In this document: positions 36,662 through 45,561 of the stretch, one piece after another | How positions within the stretch are numbered: position 1 is the stretch's first letter | How the letters are laid out: each line of letters opens with the position of its first letter | Assembly (NCBI RefSeq): GCF_900258035.1 | Contig: NZ_OGTP01000002.1 | Span: 186,001 to 250,000 of the forward strand | Reading direction: 5' to 3' | Origin: Caballeronia novacaledonica | GTDB lineage: Bacteria; Pseudomonadota; Gammaproteobacteria; Burkholderiales; Burkholderiaceae | DNA length: 64,000 nucleotides | Made by a program: the position numbers and the translations under genes | The notes under the pieces: generated by a model | Database searches by the model: none | The model's input: the letters and a program-made list of their open reading frames with translations, nothing else | What the model was told of the DNA's origin: nothing

Positions 36662-36954
36662 GTGAACGAGTATCCGCGCTTCTTCGGCGACAGCCTGCAG
36701 AGCCACTATCCGGTCATCGCATCGGAGATCGCTTTGGCGTTGCGGCATCAGCAAACGCAGATCGAACTGGTTGCATCCGAAAATATCGTGTCGCCGGCGG
36801 TGCTGGAAGCGCAGGGCGCGGTCCTCGCGAACAGGTACGCCGAAGGTATCCGTTGCTGCGCTGCGAGCATGTCGATCGCATCGAGGCACTTGCGATCGAT
36901 CGCGTGAAAGCATTGTTCGACGCCGAATTCGCCAACGTGCAGCATCGCGCATGA
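36662..36954 (+). pseudogene. glyA: Decayed serine hydroxymethyltransferase (glyA) fragment
   Basis: From a GTG at 36662 the frame gives the N-terminus of [23 protein letters not shown], then R-Y-A-E-G. There the frame breaks. The homology resumes in another frame from 36862 as [14 protein letters not shown], on to E-F-A-N-V-Q, where an early stop follows. About 10 bases seem lost at the break, and the rest of the ~415-residue enzyme is missing. This is a non-functional remnant. Its place inside a betaine-type cluster suggests the ancestor included glyA for one-carbon disposal. Confidence 0.88.
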
Positions 36955-36986
36955 CCACAAACACTTCATTCATCAGAGAGACAATC

Positions 36987-37874
36987 ATGAGCTTCGAAGG
37001 CGTACATACTCCGCTCGTCACCCCGTTCAAAGACGACGGCGAAATAGATCACGAGATGCTCGGCAAGCATGCCGCCAGTCTCGTGGGCCGCGTGGCGGGC
37101 ATGGGCGTGGGCGGCACGACCGGCGAGTACTACGCGCTAAGCTTCGACGAGCGCGTGAAGACGTTCGAAACCGTGGCGTCCGCGGTCGGCGGCAAGACGT
37201 ACCTCACCGCAGGCATCAACGCGACCACGACGAAGGAAGTCATTCGTATCGGCCAGGAAGCGAAGCGTGCGGGTTACGACGCGTTGCTCGTCGCCGCGCC
37301 GTATTACGCGCAGCCGACGCAGGAAGAATTGCTCGATCATCTGCTGAAGGTCGATGACGCGCTCGACATGCCCATCATGCTCTACAACTTCCCTGCGCGC
37401 ACCGGCACGGCGATCGGCGACGAAGTTCTCGATAAGCTGCTCGCGCGCCCCAACTTCGCGGCGATGAAAGAGAGCACGGGCGATATCGCGCATCTGCATC
37501 ATCTCGCGACGCATCTGCCGGAGCGCTTCGTCCTCAGTTGCGGCATGGACGATCAGGCGCTCGAATTCTTCACGTGGGGCGTGCGAAGCTGGGTCGCGGG
37601 TGCATCGAATTTTCTGCCCGAAGCGCATACCGAATTGCTCGAAGCATGCGTGAAACGCGGCGATTTCAACACGGGCCGCAAGCTGATGACGCAACTGCTT
37701 CCGGTGCTCGAACTGCTGGAGCGCAGCGGAAAATTCATCCAGTATGTGCGTTATGGATGCGAACTCGCGGGCACGCGCGTCGGCAATGCGCGCGCGCCGC
37801 TCGGCACGCTCAACGACGAAGAGCGCAGTGCCTTCGCCAAGATCGTTCAACCCTTGCTGCGCAACGCTCAGTAA
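36987..37874 (+). CDS. Dihydrodipicolinate synthase/N-acetylneuraminate lyase family protein
   Basis: 295 residues, standard (beta/alpha)8 length. G-G-T-T-G-E near residue 42, Tyr133 in L-Y-N-F-P-A-R-T and Schiff-base Lys161 in M-K-E-S-T-G are all in place, so it should be active as an aldolase, dehydratase or deaminase. The neighbours (betaine importer, FAD oxidoreductase, aldehyde dehydrogenase, Rieske oxygenase) argue for catabolism, not lysine synthesis. A 1-pyrroline-4-hydroxy-2-carboxylate deaminase role, as in hydroxyproline pathways, is one possibility. It starts 32 bases after the glyA relic. Confidence 0.85.
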   Translation: MSFEGVHTPLVTPFKDDGEIDHEMLGKHAASLVGRVAGMGVGGTTGEYYALSFDERVKTFETVASAVGGKTYLTAGINATTTKEVIRIGQEAKRAGYDALLVAAPYYAQPTQEELLDHLLKVDDALDMPIMLYNFPARTGTAIGDEVLDKLLARPNFAAMKESTGDIAHLHHLATHLPERFVLSCGMDDQALEFFTWGVRSWVAGASNFLPEAHTELLEACVKRGDFNTGRKLMTQLLPVLELLERSGKFIQYVRYGCELAGTRVGNARAPLGTLNDEERSAFAKIVQPLLRNAQ

Positions 37875-37879
37875 CGTGA

Positions 37880-39211
37880 ATGGCCTCGAAACTGGACTTC
37901 GTGCGGTTTCCCGCACCCGATGGTGTGAACGGCTGGTGGGAAAGCCTGCCGCCCGCCGCGCCCGCCAAAGGCGTGACGGGCGATCGGCGCTTCGACTTCG
38001 TGGTGGTCGGTGGCGGCATCACCGGCTTGTGCGCGGCGCGGCGGCTGGCCGAACTCGCGCCGGATGCATCGATCGCGCTCGTCGAGGCGGATCGCATCGG
38101 GCGCTCGACAGCGGGGCGTAATTCCGGTTTTTTCGTCGATCTGCCGCATGACATCAGCAGCGAAAGTTATTCGCGCAGTGTCGAGGCCGACAAGGCGGAC
38201 GTACGCCTGCAACGGCATGGCATCGGCTATGTGCGCGGCACGGTCAAAGCACATGGCATCGATTGCGACTGGCGCGACGACGGCAAGTATCACGCCTCGG
38301 TGAACAAGAAGGGCCATACGGCGCTGACTCATTTCGCGAATGGGCTCGCGCGCATCGACGAACCGTGCGAATGGCTCGACGAAACCGCCATCGCCAAAGT
38401 GACGGGCACGCGCTTCTATCAAAGCGCGCTCTTCACGCCGGGATGCAGCACCGTGCAGCCGGCTGCGCTCATGCGCGGCCTCGCCGCGACGCAGCCTTCG
38501 AACGTGACGGTGTTCGAATTGAGCGCAGTACAGGGCATGGAAACGCGCGGACAGACGAAGCTCCTGCGCTTTGCGAACGGCAAGCTCGAAACGAAGCGCG
38601 TCGTGCTGTGCACCAATGCCTATGCGGCGACGTTCGGCGGCCATCCGAACGGCTTGTTGCCGGTCTATACGTTCGCGTCGATGTCGCGCGTCATGACCGA
38701 CGACGAAATCGCAAGACTCGGCGGCACGAATTCCTGGGCGCTCATTCCCGCCGATCCGATGGGCACCACCGTGCGCCGTCTCGCGACGAACCGTATTTGC
38801 GTACGCAACCATTTCGCGTTCCGGCCGAATCTGTCGGTATCGCAAGGCGATCTCGCGAAGGCGAAACATCTGCATCAACGCTCGTTCGACCGGCGTTTTC
38901 CGATGCTCGACGATGTCGAACTGCAATACACATGGGGCGGCGCGCTGTGCCTCTCGGCGAACAACGGCGCGCTCTTCGGGCAACGCGACGACGGCGTGTT
39001 CGAAGCCGTCGGCTGCAACGGACTTGGCCTGAGCCGTGGATCGGCGGCGGGCAAGCTCATCGCCGAATACGCGCTCGGGCAATCGAACGAATTGATCGAT
39101 CAACTGCTGAAACAGCCGCATCCGCGTTCGCTGCCGATGCGGCCGATTGCGGATGTCGCGGTGTCGGCGGCAATCTGGATGAAGGAATTCTCGGCGGGCG
39201 CCGAACTTTGA
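37880..39211 (+). CDS. FAD-dependent amine/amino acid oxidoreductase (DAO family)
   Basis: 443 residues. FAD loop V-V-V-G-G-G-I-T-G-L (41-50) and the second FAD-contact R-N-S-G-F-F, near residue 80, mark the D-amino acid oxidase/sarcosine oxidase/PuuB superfamily. The C-terminus has G-C-N-G-L-G-L-S-R-G. It starts five bases after the DHDPS-family gene and is likely translationally coupled. It probably oxidises a secondary amine or N-methylated amino acid, giving an imine or aldehyde for its neighbours. Substrate not known. Confidence 0.85.
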   Translation: MASKLDFVRFPAPDGVNGWWESLPPAAPAKGVTGDRRFDFVVVGGGITGLCAARRLAELAPDASIALVEADRIGRSTAGRNSGFFVDLPHDISSESYSRSVEADKADVRLQRHGIGYVRGTVKAHGIDCDWRDDGKYHASVNKKGHTALTHFANGLARIDEPCEWLDETAIAKVTGTRFYQSALFTPGCSTVQPAALMRGLAATQPSNVTVFELSAVQGMETRGQTKLLRFANGKLETKRVVLCTNAYAATFGGHPNGLLPVYTFASMSRVMTDDEIARLGGTNSWALIPADPMGTTVRRLATNRICVRNHFAFRPNLSVSQGDLAKAKHLHQRSFDRRFPMLDDVELQYTWGGALCLSANNGALFGQRDDGVFEAVGCNGLGLSRGSAAGKLIAEYALGQSNELIDQLLKQPHPRSLPMRPIADVAVSAAIWMKEFSAGAEL

Positions 39212-39228
39212 ATCTGTGAGGACATGAC

Positions 39229-40722
39229 ATGACGACGCATCAGGAATGGAAACGTCAGGCAGAAGACCTGTCGCTCGACGGCCGCGCATTCATCGCGGGA
39301 GCACGCTGCAATGCGGCATCGAATGAAACGTTCGACACGCTGAATCCTTCGACCGGCAAGGTGCTCGCGGAAGTCGCGAAGTGCGACGCGAAGGACATCG
39401 ACCGCGCGGTCGTCGCGGCGCGCGACGCGTTCGAATCGGGCGTGTGGTCGAAGGCGGCGCCATCGCAGAGAAAGGCCGTGTTGCTGCGCCTCGCGCAATT
39501 GATCGACGACAACGCCGAAGAACTCGCTTTGCTCGAGGCGCTCGAAGCGGGCAAGCCGATCAGCGAATGCATGGGGCTGGATATTCCCGAGTCGGCGTCA
39601 TGCATTCGTTGGCATGCCGAAGTAACGGACAAGCGCTACGATGCGTTGTCGCCGTCCGGTTCGAGCGTCGTGAGCATGATTACGCGCGAGCCGATCGGTG
39701 TCGTCGGCGCGGTGCTGCCGTGGAACTTTCCGGCGCTGATGCTGGCGTGGAAGATCGGGCCGGCGCTGTCGGTTGGCAATAGCGTCATCGTGAAGCCAGC
39801 GGAACAGACCTCGCTTTCGACACTGCGTATCGCGGACCTCGCACTCGAAGCGGGCCTGCCGCCCGGCGTGTTGAGCGTCGTGACGGGCTTCGGCGAGAGC
39901 GCGGGACAGGCGCTCGGCACGCATGCCGATGTCGATCTCATCGCGTTCACGGGATCGACCGAAACCGGCAAGCGCTTCCTGCGCTATTCCGCCGATACGA
40001 ACCTGAAGCGCGTCGTGCTCGAATGCGGCGGGAAGAATCCGCAAGTCGTGTTGCCCGACGTCGCCAATCTCGATGCCGTCGCGGAGCAGGCCGTCGCCGC
40101 CGCGTTCTGGAACATGGGCGAGAACTGCAGCGCGGGCTCGCGCATCCTGGTGCACACGAGCCACAAGGCCGAACTGCTGCAAAAGGTGCAGGCCGTGCTC
40201 GAAGGCTGGAAGACCGGCGATCCGCTCGATCCCGATGTCAAGCTCGGCTCGCTCATCGAGGAAGCGCATTACCGCAAGGTGCTCGGCCACATCGAGAAGG
40301 CGAAGGCGGAAGGCGCGCGCGTTGCGAGCGGCGGCAACGCGACGCTTGCGGAAACGGGCGGCTGGTTCGTCGAGCCGACCATCTTCGACAACGTCACGCC
40401 CGAGATGAGCATCGCGCGCGAAGAGGTCTTCGGCCCGGTCGTGTGCTTTATCGAATATGCTGACGTCGACGAGGCCGTGCGTATCGCCAACGATACGTGC
40501 TACGGACTCGCGGCATCGCTGTGGACCGACAACGTGAACCAGGCGCATAAGGTCGCGGCGCGCATTCGCGCCGGCACCGTGACCGTGAACTGCTTCGGCG
40601 AGGGCGATCTCTCGACACCCTTCGGCGGCTTCAAGCAGTCCGGTTTCGGCGGACGCGACAAGTCGGTCTACGCGCACGATCAATACTGCGAGCTGAAGAC
40701 GACCTGGCTGAAGCTCGACTGA
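39229..40722 (+). CDS. Aldehyde dehydrogenase, PuuC-like
   Basis: 497 residues. Catalytic Cys300 in N-M-G-E-N-C-S-A-G and Glu265 in L-E-C-G-G-K, with P-W-N-F-P and F-T-G-S-T-E-T-G cofactor motifs. The C-terminal S-G-F-G-G-R-D-K-S-V-Y-A-H is characteristic of the PuuC group (gamma-glutamyl-aminobutyraldehyde and related aminoaldehydes). In this operon it would oxidise an aldehyde formed by the FAD enzyme or released from a betaine. It begins 17 bases after the oxidoreductase. Confidence 0.9.
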   Translation: MTTHQEWKRQAEDLSLDGRAFIAGARCNAASNETFDTLNPSTGKVLAEVAKCDAKDIDRAVVAARDAFESGVWSKAAPSQRKAVLLRLAQLIDDNAEELALLEALEAGKPISECMGLDIPESASCIRWHAEVTDKRYDALSPSGSSVVSMITREPIGVVGAVLPWNFPALMLAWKIGPALSVGNSVIVKPAEQTSLSTLRIADLALEAGLPPGVLSVVTGFGESAGQALGTHADVDLIAFTGSTETGKRFLRYSADTNLKRVVLECGGKNPQVVLPDVANLDAVAEQAVAAAFWNMGENCSAGSRILVHTSHKAELLQKVQAVLEGWKTGDPLDPDVKLGSLIEEAHYRKVLGHIEKAKAEGARVASGGNATLAETGGWFVEPTIFDNVTPEMSIAREEVFGPVVCFIEYADVDEAVRIANDTCYGLAASLWTDNVNQAHKVAARIRAGTVTVNCFGEGDLSTPFGGFKQSGFGGRDKSVYAHDQYCELKTTWLKLD

Positions 40723-40739
40723 TCATCGGACGAGGCACC

Positions 40740-41510
40740 ATGCGCATTGGCTTCATCGGCACCGGCACGATCACGGAGGCGGTCGTGACCGGCATGATCC
40801 GTTTCGGCGTTGCTTTCGAGCGCGTCGCGCTGTCGCCCCGCAATGCGGGTACCGCGGCGCGACTGGCCGCGCTCGACGCGCGCATCGAAGTCTGCGAAAG
40901 CAATCAGCACGTGCTCGATGCGTCGGACGTGGTCTGTCTCGCGGTCGTGCCGCAAATCGCGGCGGACGTATTGAGCGCACTCACGTTCGATGCGCGGCAT
41001 CACGTCATCAGCTTCATCGCGGGAACGTCGCTCGATCGTGTTCGGGCATTCGTGCGACGTTCGGCGAAGGTCCTGCGCGCCGTGCCGCTGCCCGCCGTGG
41101 CCGCAGGCAAGGGCAGCACGGCGATCTGCCCGCGCGACGACATCGCACGGGCGCTGTTCGCGCCGCTCGGCGAAGCAGTCGAAGTGGACGACGAACATCA
41201 GTTCGACGCGCTGTCCGCCGCAACCGCGACGATGGCGGCCTTCTTCGCGCTGCTGGAAGAACAGGTGTCGTGGCTCGTGGCGCAGGGCGTGCCGTATGCG
41301 TCGGCCCGTTCGTTTTTGTCGGGCTATCATGTGGGTCTCGCTCACGAAACGACCGAAAGCGCGGAGCCTTTCTCGGCGATGATCGGCCACGCAAGCACGC
41401 CCGGCGGTCTCAACGAGCAACTCAACCGCGAGCTGTCGGAGCGGGGCACGTACGCGGACTATACACAGGCACTCGACAACATCATGCGCCGCGTGCAAGG
41501 TCGCGGATGA
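40740..41510 (+). CDS. Pyrroline-5-carboxylate reductase-like protein
   Basis: 256 residues. The Rossmann start R-I-G-F-I-G-T-G-T-I-T-E-A-V and the C-terminal dimerisation motif A-S-T-P-G-G-L-N-E-Q follow ProC. P5C reductase makes proline from pyrroline-5-carboxylate with NADPH. As part of a catabolic cluster, this copy may act on another cyclic imine or act with a proline-like product. It begins 17 bases after the aldehyde dehydrogenase and looks like the last enzyme of that transcript. Confidence 0.85.
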   Translation: MRIGFIGTGTITEAVVTGMIRFGVAFERVALSPRNAGTAARLAALDARIEVCESNQHVLDASDVVCLAVVPQIAADVLSALTFDARHHVISFIAGTSLDRVRAFVRRSAKVLRAVPLPAVAAGKGSTAICPRDDIARALFAPLGEAVEVDDEHQFDALSAATATMAAFFALLEEQVSWLVAQGVPYASARSFLSGYHVGLAHETTESAEPFSAMIGHASTPGGLNEQLNRELSERGTYADYTQALDNIMRRVQGRG

Positions 41511-41563
41511 GCGCGCGGAGAACGAAGAACAAACGATAATCGCGGCCCTCGAAGGTGAGTCAC

Positions 41564-42565
41564 ATGCAGAAGAAACAGCAGTTCGCGGACCGGCTTCTCG
41601 CCCAGATGCCGTCGCTGCGCGCGCTCCGGTGTTTCGTCACCGCGGCGCGTTACGAGAGCTTCACGCAAGCCGCGGAAGTGCTGTGCGTCACGCAGGCGGC
41701 CGTGAGCCGGCAGATCAAGGAGCTCGAAGACACGCTCGAAGTCGCGTTGTTCGAACGCACGGGCCGGCACATCTCGCTGACCGACGCGGGCCGCATTCTC
41801 TACAACGCGTCGTATCTTTCGATCATGAATATCGCGGAGGCGGCGCAGGCGGTGCGGCGCGTCGATCGTCACGCGCTGACGCTTTGCATCTCTCATACGT
41901 TTTCGGCGCTCTGGCTTTCATTCAGACTGCCCGCGTTTCGCCAGCGCTTTCCAAATATTCGCCTGCATGTGATGGTGACCGAGCACTTCATGGAGCTCGA
42001 CGATCTCATGGAGCCCGATGTCATCATCACGAAGAATCCGCCGCGCGAAGCGGAGTATGAAGTCGAGCCGCTCTTTCACGACATCGTTTATCCGGTATGC
42101 AGCGTTCCGTTTTATGAGCGCTATTTTCATGGCCGCACGTTGAAGCCGCTCGATCTGCTCGCGCAACCCACGTTGAGTCTGTCGCTGCTCGGGCGCGCGC
42201 AGGTGTGCGAGCACGTCGACTGGCGCGTGTGGAAAAACTGGTATCAGCAGGGCGACGGCTCCGAACGGCTCGATCAGCACGACGATCTGGAGAGCAACGA
42301 CTATCGGCTGCTCGTCGCGCAGGCCGAAGCGGGCGAAGGGACATTGCTCGGCTGGCATCATCTCGTGCATCGTCAGGTCGAGCAGAAAAAACTGGTTCGG
42401 CCCGTGGACGATGCGCTCGTGTTCCATGATCGTCATCATTATGTGATCACGCATCGCAACGCGAAATCGCGCCCGGAATACATTCAGTTTCGCCAATGGC
42501 TCGACGAGGAAATCGCCACGATGATGCAGGGCTGGCCCGCGGCCGAATCGAAGGCCATTCTCTGA
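41564..42565 (+). CDS. LysR-family regulator
   Basis: 333 residues from the ATG, with AAGGTG six bases upstream; a GTG three codons earlier is unlikely. Helix-turn-helix E-S-F-T-Q-A-A-E-V-L-C-V-T-Q-A-A-V-S-R-Q-I-K. The effector domain contains many His and Trp residues in its last third (H-H-L-V-H-R-Q-V, F-H-D-R-H-H). It lies in the same direction as the enzymes and just before a second LysR gene, eight bases away. The pair may share control of the betaine-type cluster. Confidence 0.9.
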   Translation: MQKKQQFADRLLAQMPSLRALRCFVTAARYESFTQAAEVLCVTQAAVSRQIKELEDTLEVALFERTGRHISLTDAGRILYNASYLSIMNIAEAAQAVRRVDRHALTLCISHTFSALWLSFRLPAFRQRFPNIRLHVMVTEHFMELDDLMEPDVIITKNPPREAEYEVEPLFHDIVYPVCSVPFYERYFHGRTLKPLDLLAQPTLSLSLLGRAQVCEHVDWRVWKNWYQQGDGSERLDQHDDLESNDYRLLVAQAEAGEGTLLGWHHLVHRQVEQKKLVRPVDDALVFHDRHHYVITHRNAKSRPEYIQFRQWLDEEIATMMQGWPAAESKAIL

Positions 42566-42572
42566 GCGTCGC

Positions 42573-43499
42573 ATGAAACCGGCAACCGAAAAAACGAAGG
42601 GTTATCGGCGGCTCATTCCGTCGGTGACGGCGCTGGTCGAATTCGAAGCCGTCGCGCGGCTCGGCAGCTTCACGCTCGCGGCGCATGAACTGGGCGTCAC
42701 GCAGGCCGCCGTGAGCCGGCAGGTCCGGTTCCTCGAAGAAACGCTCGGCACGCGGCTTTTTCGTCGCCTGCATCGCGCGATCGAACTGACCGGAGAAGGC
42801 GAGGCGCTGTATCGCGTCGTCGCGGAATCGATGCAGAAGATCGCGAGCGTGTTCGACCGCATCGCGCGCGGTCCCGTACAGCAGGAACTCGTGCTGGCCG
42901 CGACCTCCGCGTTCTCGCACTTCCGTCTCCTGCCACGGCTCGCGTCGCTCAAGGCCGCCCAGCCCGATTTGCAATTGCGGCTGTCTACCCAGATGTTCAC
43001 GGCGGATCTGCGGCACAAGGAAATCGATGTCGCGGTGCGCTTCGGCAATGGCGTCTGGCCGGACGGCACGGCGACCCTGCTCTTCGACGAGGAAGTCTTT
43101 CCGGTCTGTTCCCCCGCGTGGCTCGCGAAGCAGCCGGCGCCGGCATCGCTGGAAGAGCTTGCGGGCGCCGTGCTGGTCGAATCGGATTCGACGTCCGAAG
43201 GCTGGATGGGCTGGGAAGAGTGGTTCCATGCGGTCGGCATCCGGCCGATGCGCCTGAATTTCGCGCTGCGTTGCAGCCTCTATACCGATGCGATCCAGGC
43301 CGCGCGGTACGGCCAGGGCGTCGCGCTCGGCTGGGGCCGTCTCGTTCAGGATTTTATCGAGAGCGGCGAACTGGTCAGGCTGCACGTGGCGTCGTTCAAG
43401 CCGGGCGATTCCTACTTTGCCGTGGTGCCGCACGGCCGCACGATCACGCCCGCCATCGCCGGTCTGATCGACTGGCTGCGCGATGCTGCGCACGCATAA
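42573..43499 (+). CDS. LysR-family regulator, GcvA-like
   Basis: 308 residues. Helix-turn-helix G-S-F-T-L-A-A-H-E-L-G-V-T-Q-A-A-V-S-R-Q-V-R, then R-L-F-R-R-L-H-R-A-I-E-L-T. The arrangement and the D-V-A-V-R-F-G-N-G segment near residue 149 match the GcvA group, which in E. coli controls glycine cleavage. It begins eight bases after the first LysR gene. It may sense glycine or a related product here (inference from family and cluster). Confidence 0.9.
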   Translation: MKPATEKTKGYRRLIPSVTALVEFEAVARLGSFTLAAHELGVTQAAVSRQVRFLEETLGTRLFRRLHRAIELTGEGEALYRVVAESMQKIASVFDRIARGPVQQELVLAATSAFSHFRLLPRLASLKAAQPDLQLRLSTQMFTADLRHKEIDVAVRFGNGVWPDGTATLLFDEEVFPVCSPAWLAKQPAPASLEELAGAVLVESDSTSEGWMGWEEWFHAVGIRPMRLNFALRCSLYTDAIQAARYGQGVALGWGRLVQDFIESGELVRLHVASFKPGDSYFAVVPHGRTITPAIAGLIDWLRDAAHA

Positions 43500-43532
43500 T
43501 CCAAAGTAATCCGAGATAGAAAATAAAGCGCA

Positions 43533-43561
43533 TTGACGCTATTTTTCAGCGATCCAATACT
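43533..43561 (+). promoter_or_regulatory. Candidate sigma-70 promoter of the Rieske oxygenase gene
   Basis: TTGACG at 43533-43538 and AATACT at 43556-43561 are separated by 17 bases and lie 54 bp before the start codon. A small inverted repeat, CGGGAC/GTCCCG, follows within 43575-43600 and may be an operator. Prediction only. Confidence 0.45.
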
Positions 43562-43614
43562 CGGGTTATTGCGGGACCATTCGTAGTCCCGATCCGTGAC
43601 GATGGAGAGCGACG

Positions 43615-44871
43615 ATGTCCGAAGTGCAAGTCAAGACGCATGGCGAACTGATCCGCAGCCGCGAGCCCGGCCACGGATTGCCCGGCGAGCTGTTCGGGCG
43701 GCAGGACGTGTTCGAGACGGATGTCGAGGTGTTTTTTCACAAGCACTGGATTCTGGTCGGCGTGACGGCGGATGTGCCCGAGCCGGGCGATGTCTCGACG
43801 GTGGATATCGGCCGGGCTTCGATCCTCATCGTTCGCGACGACGACGAAAATATCCGCACTTATCGCAATGTCTGCCGGCATCGCGGGGCGCGTCTGAAGG
43901 AGGCGGGGAAATCGACGGTCGGCATGCTGGTTTGCCCGTATCACCAGTGGACCTACGATCTCGACGGCAGCCTGCGCCACGCCGCGCACATGGGCCGTGA
44001 TTTCGATGCGAAGTGCCGCAGCCTGCTGCCGGTGCATACGCGCATCGTCGGCACGCATATTTTCGTGTGTCTCTCCGACGAAACGCCGGCCGACATCGCG
44101 AAGCTCGAAGACGCCATGGCGCCGCGCCTTGCGCCCTATGATTTGCGGAATACGAAGATCGCGTTCGAATCGGAGATCATCGAGAACGGCAACTGGAAGC
44201 TCGTGATCGAGAACAATCGCGAGTGCTATCACTGCGCGGCGACGCATCCTGAACTGACCGCCTCGTTTCTGCCCGAGGATTTCGGTTTTTGCCCCGAGAA
44301 TCTTACCGAGGAAGCGCTTCGTGAAATCGAAGCCTACAGGGAACGCAACGCGGCGTGTCAGGAAAGCTGGGAGCGCGATGGCTTTACGAGCGCGACCGTC
44401 GAATGGCTGGACGAGGACGCCGTCACGCAGTTCAGAACGCAGCAGCTCGTCATTGCGGGGCACGGCGAGTCGCAGACCATGAGCACGAAGGTCGCGAGCG
44501 AAAAGCTGCTGGGCAATCTGCAGCGGCGCGATCTCGGCGATACGCATCTCTGGACGCACAACTCATGGACGCACGTGATGAGCGACCATGCGGTCGTGTC
44601 GTACATCATTCCGCTCGCGCCGGATAAAACGCTCGTGCGCTCGAAATGGCTCGTGCACGCGGATGCGGTGGAGGGCGTCGATTATCAGATCCAGGATCTG
44701 ACCGAAGTGTGGGTCGCGACGAACGCGCAGGACAAGCATCTCGTCGAAATCACGCACGAGGGTACGCAGGATCCGGCGTATCGGCCTGCCGTGTTCTCGC
44801 CGTTTACGGAGAGTTATGTGGAGCAGTTTTCGCGCTGGTACGCGGCTCGGTTGGGCGCGCATGGCGTCTAG
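43615..44871 (+). CDS. Rieske non-heme iron oxygenase alpha subunit, GbcA-like
   Basis: 418 residues. Rieske ligands C87-x-H89 and C107-x2-H110 (C-R-H-R, C-P-Y-H-Q-W). Mononuclear iron histidines lie at H206 and H211 in E-C-Y-H-C-A-A-T-H. The pattern N-W-K-L-V-I-E-N-N-R-E-C-Y-H fits the glycine betaine/stachydrine/carnitine group of oxygenases. These demethylate or cleave quaternary amines. It has its own promoter region after two LysR genes. No reductase partner (GbcB-type) is visible, so electrons must come from elsewhere. Exact substrate unknown. Confidence 0.87.
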   Translation: MSEVQVKTHGELIRSREPGHGLPGELFGRQDVFETDVEVFFHKHWILVGVTADVPEPGDVSTVDIGRASILIVRDDDENIRTYRNVCRHRGARLKEAGKSTVGMLVCPYHQWTYDLDGSLRHAAHMGRDFDAKCRSLLPVHTRIVGTHIFVCLSDETPADIAKLEDAMAPRLAPYDLRNTKIAFESEIIENGNWKLVIENNRECYHCAATHPELTASFLPEDFGFCPENLTEEALREIEAYRERNAACQESWERDGFTSATVEWLDEDAVTQFRTQQLVIAGHGESQTMSTKVASEKLLGNLQRRDLGDTHLWTHNSWTHVMSDHAVVSYIIPLAPDKTLVRSKWLVHADAVEGVDYQIQDLTEVWVATNAQDKHLVEITHEGTQDPAYRPAVFSPFTESYVEQFSRWYAARLGAHGV

Positions 44872-44903
44872 GTTTTTTTAGGGTTCTTGGCGAAAGCGCT
44901 TGT

Positions 44904-45511
44904 CGCCGGATCCCGATTTGTTATTGGTTTATTAGTGTTGCCCCTGTGCGGGGCGGCAGTTACTTTCTTTGCTGCTGCAAAGAAAGTAACCAAAGAAAGC
45001 AGCTTTTCCATCCAAAGTGCTTCATGCCGGCCGCGGCACAGGCGATTGGCTGAATGGCCCCCAGAGTAGCGAGTGCCCTCAAAGGTCTTATCGGGCTTGG
45101 ATCGCGCACGATCTGAGACATCGCACCACACGCCAGATTGGTTCAGCACGAAATAGCTCCGGCCCGCTTCGCGGCCGATGGGTCAATCGGGCTGCGCGCG
45201 CCTCTTTCTCGCTGGTTTCCCTCGCATACCCGACGGCAGCGCGCAGCGCTGTGCCGCAGCTATTTGGTGCTGAACCAGCGCGTTTAAACGTTTGGAGCGT
45301 CAGACCGTGCGCGAGCCAAACCGGGTAAGTCCTTCGAGGGCGACACTTAGGCGAGTGCCACCGGCGGCTGGCAAGCATGGCCAAACTGCGTGTGACCGCG
45401 GGCCTAAACGAGCTGCTTTCTTTGGTTACTTTCTTTGCAGCAGCAAAGAAAGTGACTGCCGCCCCGCACAGGGGCAACGCTAATAAACCAAAAGCAAATC
45501 GGGATCCGGCG
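44904..45511. repeat. Long palindromic repeat element, ~608 bp
   Basis: Two 101-bp arms, 44904-45004 and 45411-45511, are inverted copies with only about four mismatches. Each arm contains the smaller palindromes GCCCCTGTGCGGGGC and ACTTTCTTTGC/GCAAAGAAAGT. The interior is also folded: GGTTCAGCACGAAATAGCT on the left recurs inverted on the right with one mismatch, and CCCTC..AAGG..CTTA..CGCGCAC blocks also match. So the whole element is close to one giant inverted repeat. No transposase. The arms resemble repeats I recall from Burkholderiaceae genomes. Small frames in it are not genes. Confidence 0.85.
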
Positions 45512-45561
45512 AAAACCTGAATCCTGTCCAACGCTAAAGCTAAACGATAAAGCCACCGCAC

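Noticed and set aside
34679..37030. A 783-codon open frame on the minus strand through proV-proX
   Set aside because: It mirrors real plus-strand genes with clear motifs, has His/Arg-rich composition typical of antisense frames in high-GC DNA, and has no family likeness.
36987..37874. Calling the DHDPS-family gene dapA
   Set aside because: The catalytic residues fit the whole superfamily and the context is catabolic, so a lysine-synthesis label is not supported.
44887..45561. Small open frames (for example with L-P-L-C-G-A-A-V-T-F-F-A-A-A-K-K-V-T) in both arms
   Set aside because: They are translations of the palindromic repeat, appear in both orientations and have no start signals.
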